64,000 bases of DNA from an uncultured Pelagibacteraceae bacterium (GTDB taxonomy: Bacteria; Pseudomonadota; Alphaproteobacteria; Pelagibacterales; Pelagibacteraceae), in assembly GCA_902597725.1 (NCBI GenBank), contig CACJYQ010000004.1, positions 1-64,000 of the forward strand, read 5' to 3'. Under the pieces are notes generated by a model. It was not told where the DNA came from. It worked only from the letters and a program-made list of their open reading frames with translations, and ran no database searches. This document shows positions 1 through 8,535 of the stretch, one piece after another. The position numbers were made by a program, and so were the translations under genes. How positions within the stretch are numbered: the stretch's first letter is position 1; every line of letters starts with the position of its first letter.

Positions 1-2549
1 ATCTCGACTTTTACCTTATCAGAGGGATTAATTCCTTTTTCAATATCTATTACACTAATCAATTCAGAACCTAATAAATTAAGATTTTTTCTGTTCATAT
101 TCTCTGTAAATTGTAATGGCAATATTCCCATTCCAATTAAATTAGATCTATGTATTCTCTCAAAACTCTCTGCAATTACTACCTTAACACCCAATAATTT
201 AGTTCCTTTTGCAGCCCAATCACGAGAAGAGCCTGTTCCATATTCTTTACCACCAATTACAACTAAGTCAGTTCCCCTTTTTTTATACTCCACTACTGCA
301 TCATAAACTGACATAACTTTTTCCTCAGGATATAACTTTGTAAAACCACCTTCAGTCCCTGGGGCCATTTCATTTTTAATTCTTATATTTGCAAATGTAC
401 CTCTCATCATAACCTCATGATTTCCACGTCTTGATCCATATGAGTTATAGTCCTTAGGAAGAATTTGATAATTCATAAAATATTCTCCTGTTGGGCTATC
501 TTTTTGAATATTGCCAGCGGGAGAAATATGATCTGTAGTAACCATATCTCCCAATATCAACAATGGTCTTGCATTTTTAATTTTTTTAAACCCCTCTGGC
601 TCATCGCTAAGATTTTCAAAAAATGGAGGTTTTTTTACATAAGTGGAATTTTCGTCCCAATTGTAAATACTACTTTTTTCTGTTTTTATTTCTTGCCACT
701 GCTTAGGTCCATCTGAAACATTTGAATATCGTTTAACAAACATGTCTGCATTAAGAGAAATCCTCAATGTATCCTCTATTTCTTTATTTGAAGGCCAAAT
801 ATCTTTTAAAAAAATATCTTTACCGTTTTTATCTTTTCCAAATGATTCTTTAATTAAATCAAATTCCATATGACCTGCAAGAGCGTAAGCTACAACAAGT
901 GGTGGAGAGGCTAGATAATTGGCTTTGATATGGGGTGAAATTCTTCCCTCAAAGTTTCTATTGCCTGACAAAACAGAGACTGCATATAAATTTTCTTTTT
1001 GAATAGCCTCAACTATATTTTCTGCTAACGGACCTGAATTACCTATACAAGTTGTACAACCATAACCAACTAAATTAAATCCCAGTTGATCTAAGTAAAT
1101 ATTAAGACCTGCCTTTTCTAAATAATCAGTTACTACTTGAGATCCAGGTGCCAAAGATGTTTTAACCCATGGTTTTACATTTAATCCAAATTCAACAGCT
1201 TTTTTTGCAAGTAGTCCAGCTCCAATAAGTACATTTGGATTTGAGGTGTTCGTGCATGATGTGATTGCAGCGATTAATATTGAACCATCTTTAATTTCAT
1301 AATCTGTATCTTTTACCTTTGAAATTTTATAATCCTTTTTATCTGTAGCTTCTCCAAACACTTTTTTAAAATTGCTTGACGCATCAGTCAAAAGAACTTT
1401 GTCTTGTGGTCTTTTAGGGCCTGAGATAGTTGGAGCTACAGTGGACATATCTAAAGAGATTTTATCAGTAAATTCAATTTCATCACTTGCCCACAAACCT
1501 TGTTCTTTCGCATACTTTTCAACAATCGCGACTGTTTCTTTATCTCTTCCGGAAAATTCTAAATATTTTAAAGTTTCTTCATCTATTGGAAAGAATCCAC
1601 ATGTAGCTCCATACTCAGGTGCCATATTGGCAATTGTTGCTCGGTCTGCTAAAGTTAAATTTTTTAATCCCTCACCGTAGAATTCAACAAATTTCCCAAC
1701 TACTCCTTTGTCTCTAAGCATTTTAACAACCGTTAAAACTAAGTCTGTTGCAGTTGTGCCCTCTGGCATTTTTTTTGTTACTTCAAATCCAATGACTTCA
1801 GGGATTAACATTGAAATAGGTTGTCCCAACATGCCTGCCTCAGCTTCAATTCCGCCAACACCCCATCCTAAAACTGATAAACCATTAACCATAGTTGTAT
1901 GACTGTCAGTTCCCACAAGAGTATCAGGGAATAAATATTTATCTCCTTTGAATTCTTCTGACCAAACTACTTTTGATAAATACTCTAAATTAACTTGATG
2001 ACAGATACCAGTTCCTGGAGGAACAATTCTAAAATTGTCAAAAGCGCTTTGACCCCATTTTAAAAAGGAATATCTTTCACCATTTCTTTTAAATTCAATA
2101 TCTACATTCTTTTCAAATGAATCTTTTTTAGCTGATTGATCAACTTGAACAGAGTGATCAATAACTAAATCAACCGCAGACAGTGGGTTAATTGTATTTG
2201 GATCTTTATTTTTTTCTTTTACTGCTTCTCTCATAGCAGCTAAATCAGCTACTGCTGGTATTCCTGTATAATCTTGGAGCAAAACCCTGGCTGGTCTGTA
2301 AGCTATTTCAGTTTTTGATTTTTTTGTCTCAAGCCAGTTTTTGACTGCTTCTATTTGTTTTTTATTAACTGATAAATCATCCTCATATCTAAGTAGATTT
2401 TCCAATAAAACTTTTAACGACTTTGGTAGTTTTGAAACACCTTCTAAACCATTTAATTCAGCTTTTTTTAATGAATAATATTTATAATTTTTACCATTAA
2501 CCTCTAGGTCAGATAAAGATTTGTAAGAATTTTTATTTCCTGGTTTCAT
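1..2549 (-). CDS. acnA: Aconitate hydratase, C-terminus cut off by window edge
   Basis: Reading the minus strand from ATG at 2547-2549 gives an open frame to the window edge with aconitase motifs (VGTDSHTTMVNGLSVLGWGVGGIEAEA, SCTNTSNP, GYGCTTCIGNSGPL, YGTGSSRDWAAKGT). It is missing from the ORF track because it has no stop in the window. Confidence 0.95.
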   Translation of the reverse strand, partial: MKPGNKNSYKSLSDLEVNGKNYKYYSLKKAELNGLEGVSKLPKSLKVLLENLLRYEDDLSVNKKQIEAVKNWLETKKSKTEIAYRPARVLLQDYTGIPAVADLAAMREAVKEKNKDPNTINPLSAVDLVIDHSVQVDQSAKKDSFEKNVDIEFKRNGERYSFLKWGQSAFDNFRIVPPGTGICHQVNLEYLSKVVWSEEFKGDKYLFPDTLVGTDSHTTMVNGLSVLGWGVGGIEAEAGMLGQPISMLIPEVIGFEVTKKMPEGTTATDLVLTVVKMLRDKGVVGKFVEFYGEGLKNLTLADRATIANMAPEYGATCGFFPIDEETLKYLEFSGRDKETVAIVEKYAKEQGLWASDEIEFTDKISLDMSTVAPTISGPKRPQDKVLLTDASSNFKKVFGEATDKKDYKISKVKDTDYEIKDGSILIAAITSCTNTSNPNVLIGAGLLAKKAVEFGLNVKPWVKTSLAPGSQVVTDYLEKAGLNIYLDQLGFNLVGYGCTTCIGNSGPLAENIVEAIQKENLYAVSVLSGNRNFEGRISPHIKANYLASPPLVVAYALAGHMEFDLIKESFGKDKNGKDIFLKDIWPSNKEIEDTLRISLNADMFVKRYSNVSDGPKQWQEIKTEKSSIYNWDENSTYVKKPPFFENLSDEPEGFKKIKNARPLLILGDMVTTDHISPAGNIQKDSPTGEYFMNYQILPKDYNSYGSRRGNHEVMMRGTFANIRIKNEMAPGTEGGFTKLYPEEKVMSVYDAVVEYKKRGTDLVVIGGKEYGTGSSRDWAAKGTKLLGVKVVIAESFERIHRSNLIGMGILPLQFTENMNRKNLNLLGSELISVIDIEKGINPSDKVKVE

Positions 2550-2552
2550 ATC

Positions 2553-3143
2553 TTATATATAAAATGTAATTATGCTCAAAAGAAGAAGCACTGACATAGC
2601 ATAATTAAAGTATTTAATAAATTTCTCATTTGTCGCAAATTTTCTAAGATATTTACCAACAAATGTCCAAAAGGTAATGCTTGATAAAGATACTATAAAG
2701 GCAAATAAAACAACTTGAGTCGCATAATTAAGATAATTTTCTCCATATTCAACATATGTTGAAACAATAATAATTCCAATCAAAACGCCTTTTGGATTCA
2801 AAAATTGAAAAATAAAAGTATCTAAAAAAGAAATTGGATTTTCGTTTTTGTCCTCATTAGATGGTTTTGAGAAACTAATTTTATAGGCTAGGTAAATTAA
2901 AAATAAACTTCCCAGATATTTCAAAATAGTTTGAATAATCGGAAATAGTTTAAAAACATTAACTAAACCAATTGTCAAAGCAAATACCACTGAAGTAAAT
3001 CCAAATGTAACTCCAAAAATATGAGGGATTGTTTTTCTTATTCCAAAATTAAAACCAGAGTAAGATGCGACCACGTTATTTGGTCCTGGTGTATAAGCAG
3101 CTACAATCCAAAATAGTGCCATAGATAAAAATTCAGGATGCAT
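2553..3143 (-). CDS. LysE/RhtB family amino-acid exporter
   Basis: 196 aa, multi-TM, N-terminal YTPGPNNVVASYSG and FLNPKGVLIGI motifs typical of LysE/RhtB. Confidence 0.85.
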   Translation of the reverse strand: MHPEFLSMALFWIVAAYTPGPNNVVASYSGFNFGIRKTIPHIFGVTFGFTSVVFALTIGLVNVFKLFPIIQTILKYLGSLFLIYLAYKISFSKPSNEDKNENPISFLDTFIFQFLNPKGVLIGIIIVSTYVEYGENYLNYATQVVLFAFIVSLSSITFWTFVGKYLRKFATNEKFIKYFNYAMSVLLLLSIITFYI

Positions 3144-3145
3144 AC

Positions 3146-3487
3146 TTATGCTATAGGTAAACCATTCTCCGCTTTTTGTGAGGGATGTACTAATGTTACC
3201 TTTCCTTCAGAATCTATCGAGCCTAAAAGTAAAAATTGAGATTTTACACCTGCAATATTTTTTTCTGGAAAATTACAAACACCAATCACTTGTTTACCAA
3301 CTAAATTTTCCTCATTATAAAAATGAGTAATTTGGGCGGAAGATGTTTTAACACCTATTTCTATTCCAAAATCAACTTCAACAACTAAAGATGGTTTTCT
3401 GGCTTTTTCATTTTTTTTGACTGAAATTACGGTCCCAAGTCTGATGTCTATTTTATCAAATATGTCGTAAGTAATTTGTTCTTTCAT
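3146..3487 (-). CDS. csaA: CsaA-like tRNA-binding domain protein
   Basis: 113 aa; FDKIDIRLGTV, SSAQITHFYNEENLVGKQVIGVCNFPEKNIAGVKSQFLLLG match the EMAP/CsaA OB-fold. Confidence 0.8.
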   Translation of the reverse strand: MKEQITYDIFDKIDIRLGTVISVKKNEKARKPSLVVEVDFGIEIGVKTSSAQITHFYNEENLVGKQVIGVCNFPEKNIAGVKSQFLLLGSIDSEGKVTLVHPSQKAENGLPIA

Positions 3488-3516
3488 AAATGAGATATTT
3501 ATATTAATTATTACTA

Positions 3517-4707
3517 ATGAGTACAGAAGTAAATTTAGATAAATTATACGAAAATTCTATTAAGATTTTATCTGATTTAATTGGATTTAAAACTATTTCA
3601 GGAGAAGATAACAATGATTTAATTAATTACTGTGAAAAATATCTCAATAATTTAGGTGCAACTTCATTTAAAACATATGATGATGAAAAAAAAAGAGTAA
3701 ATCTATTTGCAACAATAAAAGCAAAAAAATCAAATGGAGTTAAACCAATAATTTTATCTGGTCATACTGATACAGTCCCTGTTTCAAAGAGTTGGAGTAC
3801 AGACCCGTTTAAAGCAACAATTAAAGAAGATAAACTTTATGGAAGAGGTTCCTGTGATATGAAGGGATTTATTGCATGTACTTTAGCGTTTGCTCCAGTT
3901 TTTTCTAAAGTTAATTTAAATAGAGATATTCATTTTTCTTTTACATTTGATGAGGAAACAGCATGCTTGGGTGCTCCAATATTAATTAAAGAACTTAAAA
4001 AAAGAAATATTCAAGATGGAATTTGTATTGTGGGTGAACCTACAAAAATGAAAATCATAGATGCGCATAAAGGTTGTTATGAATATACCACTTATTTTGA
4101 TGGACTAGCTGGACATAGCTCGATGCCCCACAAAGGTGTTAGTGCTGTTGAATTTGCATCAAAATATGCAAATAAGTTAATCGAGCTTAGGGAAGAATTA
4201 AAAAAAAGAGCTCCAAAGGACTCAATTTTTGATCCTCCTTTTTCAACATTACAAGTTGGAGGAATATTTGGAGGTATAGCTCACAATGTAATAGCTGACA
4301 AATGTCGGGTTGAATGGGAGACAAGACCAGTCATTAAAGAAGATGGTGTCTTTCTAAATCAAAAAATAGATGAATATGCAAATGAAGTTTTATTACCAGA
4401 GATGAGAAAAGTTTTTCCTAATTCAAAGATAACTAAGGAAATAATAGGTGAAGTCACAGGTTTCGATCGTATAGATAATTCAGAAGCATGTGAATTAGTC
4501 TCAAGTTTGACCGGTGATAATTCTAGAGAAGTTGTATCCTTTGGAACTGAGGCGGGGTTATTTCAAGAAATTGGTATCAGTACAGTTGTTTGTGGACCAG
4601 GCTCTATTGAACAAGCTCACAAAGTTGATGAGTTCATTGAACTGAATGAACTTAAAAAATGTTTAAAATTTCTTGAAGGAATTAAGAAAAAATCTACTCT
4701 TAATTAA
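3517..4707 (+). CDS. argE: ArgE/DapE family deacetylase, acetylornithine deacetylase-like
   Basis: M20 peptidase motifs: LSGHTDTVPV, YGRGSCDMKGFIA, TFDEETACLGAP, GTEAGLFQE. Confidence 0.85.
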   Translation: MSTEVNLDKLYENSIKILSDLIGFKTISGEDNNDLINYCEKYLNNLGATSFKTYDDEKKRVNLFATIKAKKSNGVKPIILSGHTDTVPVSKSWSTDPFKATIKEDKLYGRGSCDMKGFIACTLAFAPVFSKVNLNRDIHFSFTFDEETACLGAPILIKELKKRNIQDGICIVGEPTKMKIIDAHKGCYEYTTYFDGLAGHSSMPHKGVSAVEFASKYANKLIELREELKKRAPKDSIFDPPFSTLQVGGIFGGIAHNVIADKCRVEWETRPVIKEDGVFLNQKIDEYANEVLLPEMRKVFPNSKITKEIIGEVTGFDRIDNSEACELVSSLTGDNSREVVSFGTEAGLFQEIGISTVVCGPGSIEQAHKVDEFIELNELKKCLKFLEGIKKKSTLN

Positions 4708-6137
4708 CTCCATCCACCAACAGATTTAACCTCTAGAAACTCTTCTAGACCATGTTCGCCAGCTTCTCTACCAATCCCAGAGTGTTTAAATCCACCAAAA
4801 GGTGCATCAACAGCAATACCAGCACCATTGACATCAACCATCCCCGATCTAAGTTTTCTAGCAACTCTCTTTACTTTTTCTTTATCTTTGGTTTGAATAT
4901 AGTTAGTTAATCCGTAGGGAGTATCGTTTGCAATTTCAATAGCTTCTTCCTCCGTTTCAAAGGGCATTACAGATAAAACTGGACCAAATATTTCTGTTCT
5001 TGCTATCTCCATTTTGTTATTAACATCAGCAAACACAGTAGGCTTTACAAAATAACCTTTTTCTAATCCATCTGGTTTGCCTGGGCCTCCAGCTACTAAT
5101 TTAGCTCCCTCATCAATGCCCTTCTTAATTAAAGTTTGTATCTTGTTGTATTGAGTTTCAGAAATAACTGGGCCTATATGCTCTCCCTCTTTTTTTGGAT
5201 CACCGACCTCAAAATTCTCTGTATACTTCTTTAATCTTTCCACAGCATCATTATACATTGATTTTTCAACTAGCATTCTTGTTGGTGCATTACATGATTG
5301 ACCTGAGTTTCTGAAACATCTCAAAGCACCTCTTTCTATTGCATCTGGATCCGCATCTTTAAATATTATATTTGCACCTTTGCCACCAAGTTCTAAACTT
5401 ACTCTTTTAAAATCTTTCGCAGCATTTTGGGAAATTAATGCTCCTGCTCTAGTTGATCCAGTAAATGAAATCATATTAACGTCAGGATGACTTGTTAATG
5501 CATCACCAGTTGTTGCTCCATCACCATTAACTAAATTAAAAACACCTGCTGGAATTTTAGACTCATCAATAAGCTCAGCTAATATCATTGATGATAATGG
5601 AGCTAGTTCAGATGGTTTTAAAATCATAGTGCAGCCAGACGCTATTGCAGGCATTACTTTTAAACAAACCTGGTTCATTGGCCAATTCCACGGTGTGATT
5701 AATGCACATACGCCTTTAGGTTCATAAATAAGTCTTTGATTAGGCGCATGTTCTCCTAATGGTTTTTCAAATTCAAAATTTTTCAAATATCTTATAAATG
5801 ATTTTAAATGTGCAGCACCTGTTCCAGCTTGAAGTTTTGTTGCAAAATCTTTTGGTGCTCCCATCTCTGTCGTAATCGCATTTGCAATGTCAGCCCATCT
5901 TTTCTTATAATTTTCGTAAAGTTTTTCTAATAATTTTATTCTCTCATCTTTTGATGAAAACGCCCAAGAACTGTAAGCTTTTTTGGCAGCATTTACAGCA
6001 TCATTAACGTCGTCTTTGTTGCCCAGTGTTATAACAGCACAATTTTCCTCAGTTGCAGGATCAATTACTTTGATTTCTTCTTTACTTTTTGGTGTTACCC
6101 ATTTGCCGTTGATATAAAAATTTTTTTTATTTTCCAT
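4704..6137 (-). CDS. NAD(P)-dependent aldehyde dehydrogenase
   Basis: ALDH motifs: TPWNWPMNQ, SFTGSTRAG, LELGGKGANIIF, GQSCNAPTR, EIFGPVLSV. Confidence 0.93.
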   Translation of the reverse strand: MENKKNFYINGKWVTPKSKEEIKVIDPATEENCAVITLGNKDDVNDAVNAAKKAYSSWAFSSKDERIKLLEKLYENYKKRWADIANAITTEMGAPKDFATKLQAGTGAAHLKSFIRYLKNFEFEKPLGEHAPNQRLIYEPKGVCALITPWNWPMNQVCLKVMPAIASGCTMILKPSELAPLSSMILAELIDESKIPAGVFNLVNGDGATTGDALTSHPDVNMISFTGSTRAGALISQNAAKDFKRVSLELGGKGANIIFKDADPDAIERGALRCFRNSGQSCNAPTRMLVEKSMYNDAVERLKKYTENFEVGDPKKEGEHIGPVISETQYNKIQTLIKKGIDEGAKLVAGGPGKPDGLEKGYFVKPTVFADVNNKMEIARTEIFGPVLSVMPFETEEEAIEIANDTPYGLTNYIQTKDKEKVKRVARKLRSGMVDVNGAGIAVDAPFGGFKHSGIGREAGEHGLEEFLEVKSVGGWS

Positions 6138-6157
6138 TGAAGATTCCTAACCTTTCT

Positions 6158-7144
6158 TTATTTTTTTGCAAATAGATTTGTTAATTCATAAACTATGGTA
6201 GCAGCTGCAAGTGATGTTACCTCAGCATGATCATAAGCAGGTGATACCTCAACAACGTCTGCAGAGATTAAATTCATGCCAGACAAGCCTCTAATAACAT
6301 TAACCATTTCTCTAGTGGTCATACCAGCTATTTCTGGTGTACCAGTGCCAGGTGCAAAAGCAGGATCTAAAACATCAATATCAATTGATAAATATAATGG
6401 ATTATCTCCTACTCTTTTTTTTATTCTTTCAGCAATTTTATCAGTGCTTTCAGTTTGAAACTCATCACAATGAATTATCTTAAATCCAAAACTTTCATCA
6501 TTTTTAAGATCTTCTCTGCTATACAATGGACCTCTAATACCAACATGCATTGAAGCATCATCCATGAATAAATTTTCTTCGCGTGCTCTTCTAAAAGGTG
6601 TTCCATGAGTATAAGGCGCACCAAAATAAGTGTCCCAAGTATCAAGATGAGCATCAAAATGAACTAAAGCAACAGGACCATTATTAATTTTATTTACTGC
6701 TTTTAATAAAGGAAACGCAATTGTATGATCTCCACCTAAACTAATTATACCACCAGTTTTTTTAAGAAGATCCAATGCTCCTTCCTCAATTTGCTTGATT
6801 GCTTCATCTATATTAAATGGATTACAAGTAATATCACCAGCATCAGCAACTTGTTGAACTTTAAAAGGCTCAACATCATAATTTGGATGATAATTTGTTC
6901 TTAAATGTCTTGAAGCTTGTCTAATACTTTGAGGACCAAATCTTGCCCCAGGCCTGTAACTTGTGCCTGCATCGAATGGTATCCCTACTATTGCAACATC
7001 ACAGTACTCAACATCTCTTAATTCTGGTAGTCTAGCAAAAGTTGATGGGCCAGCAAATCTTGGAACCTTTGTACCACTTACTGGTTGAATGGGTTCTTTG
7101 CTTCTTTTTTTTTTCATCACAAAAACTCTATCACATTCTAACAA
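6158..7144 (-). CDS. speB: Agmatinase/ureohydrolase family protein; start may be internal (MKKKRSKEP)
   Basis: Manganese-binding motifs GGDHTIAFPLL, HFDAHLDTWD, SIDIDVLDPAFAPGTGTPE; substrate specificity not determinable. Confidence 0.88.
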   Translation of the reverse strand: MLECDRVFVMKKKRSKEPIQPVSGTKVPRFAGPSTFARLPELRDVEYCDVAIVGIPFDAGTSYRPGARFGPQSIRQASRHLRTNYHPNYDVEPFKVQQVADAGDITCNPFNIDEAIKQIEEGALDLLKKTGGIISLGGDHTIAFPLLKAVNKINNGPVALVHFDAHLDTWDTYFGAPYTHGTPFRRAREENLFMDDASMHVGIRGPLYSREDLKNDESFGFKIIHCDEFQTESTDKIAERIKKRVGDNPLYLSIDIDVLDPAFAPGTGTPEIAGMTTREMVNVIRGLSGMNLISADVVEVSPAYDHAEVTSLAAATIVYELTNLFAKK

Positions 7145-7171
7145 ATTGGAATATCTTCAATAATACTGATT

Positions 7172-7894
7172 ATGAAATTATTAAAGCTCATTTTATTGTA
7201 TTTATTTTTAATTTCCTCAAGCCAAGCAGATACAATTTACGAATTAATAAAAATTCCAAACCTGGAGATTTATAATCTTAAAACTGAAAACAAATTAAGA
7301 TACTTGAATGCTAAACAAGCATTTACAATAGGTGTTGATAATAATATCAATTGTTTCAAATCATCAAAACAAGACCTAGATAAAAAATATAAGATTATTG
7401 AAAAAAATCTTAATAAATATTCTCAAAACTTTTTAAAAAAAATAAATTTAAAATATATTGTTATGTGTGAAGACTTATCGATCTCAGGTATTAATACTGC
7501 TGGGATCCCTGATAATGTAATGAAAACTTTAATTGTAGATATTAAATTTAATGATAGATACTTTGAAAGAGTGTTACATCACGAAGTGTTCCACATAATT
7601 AATGATAGTTTCAAAGATATATTTAACCAAAAAATTTGGTCTAGTTTTAATCCTAAAGAGTTCAATTATGCAGAATGTTCGACGTGTACTAAAAAAATAG
7701 GATTAGAAACATATTCTAAAACAGCTGGTTTTATCACTGAATACTCACGATCCACCGCGTCTGAGGATATGGCTGAGGTATTTTCTCATTTAATGTATGG
7801 AAACTTACCTGCAACGGTTGATCCTATTCTACAAAAAAAGATTGAATTCATCAAAAATGGACTCCTAAAAATAGATGAAAATTTTATTTTATGA
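7172..7894 (+). CDS. Putative secreted zinc metallopeptidase
   Basis: N-terminal signal-like segment (KLLKLILLYLFLISSSQA), HEVFH (HExxH) and downstream SEDMAEVFSHLM. Confidence 0.6.
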   Translation: MKLLKLILLYLFLISSSQADTIYELIKIPNLEIYNLKTENKLRYLNAKQAFTIGVDNNINCFKSSKQDLDKKYKIIEKNLNKYSQNFLKKINLKYIVMCEDLSISGINTAGIPDNVMKTLIVDIKFNDRYFERVLHHEVFHIINDSFKDIFNQKIWSSFNPKEFNYAECSTCTKKIGLETYSKTAGFITEYSRSTASEDMAEVFSHLMYGNLPATVDPILQKKIEFIKNGLLKIDENFIL

Positions 7895-8535
7895 TTGAAA
7901 AGATAAAAGCTTCAAAATCTGAAAAAATAATATTTATATTTGTTTTAATTTTAGGTTTATTTTCAATTACCTCTTTTGTTTTGCTTAAAGACAAATGTTT
8001 ATTTGTTAAAAATTATGACCCAAATAAAATTAATTTTGAAAATCCAAATAACATAGCAATTCTAAACGTTGAGTGTGGAAATGTAATTATAGAATTATAT
8101 CCGGAAATATCTCCAAATGGAGTAGAGAGATTTAAAACATTGATCAAATCTAATGCCTACGATGATGTAGCATTTCACAGGGTCATTAAAGATAAACTTG
8201 TGCAAGCTGGTGATGTAGAATTTGGAAAAAAAGGAAACATTGATTATGGAAAAATTGGAAGTGGAAAATCTGGTTTAGGTACAATCAAATCTGAAGTTGA
8301 TAAGGATTTTAACTACACCAAAGGAAGTGTAGGATTAGCTCGATCTTTAAAATATGATACTGAAGACAGCCAATTTTTTATAATTCTTCAGGATGAACCT
8401 TTGTATCAAGGAGAATACACGCCCATTGGAAAGGTAATATTTGGTTTAGAGGCTTTAAAAAAAATTAAACACTTAAATAAATCTGAATATGTTTTAAGGC
8501 CTGACTTTATAAATACTCTCAGATTATTTAATTAA
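7891..8535 (+). CDS. Membrane-anchored cyclophilin-type peptidyl-prolyl isomerase
   Basis: One N-terminal TM segment; cyclophilin motifs FHRVIKDKLVQAGD, GSVGLARS, DSQFFIIL. Confidence 0.85.
   Translation: MIEKIKASKSEKIIFIFVLILGLFSITSFVLLKDKCLFVKNYDPNKINFENPNNIAILNVECGNVIIELYPEISPNGVERFKTLIKSNAYDDVAFHRVIKDKLVQAGDVEFGKKGNIDYGKIGSGKSGLGTIKSEVDKDFNYTKGSVGLARSLKYDTEDSQFFIILQDEPLYQGEYTPIGKVIFGLEALKKIKHLNKSEYVLRPDFINTLRLFN

Noticed and set aside
465-1902. Plus-strand ORFs of 64-102 aa in the first 2 kb
   Set aside because: They lie antisense to a clear aconitase reading frame; their proteins show no recognisable motifs.
7042-7275. 77-aa plus-strand ORF spanning the ureohydrolase/metallopeptidase junction
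   Set aside because: Overlaps the starts of two better-supported genes in other frames.
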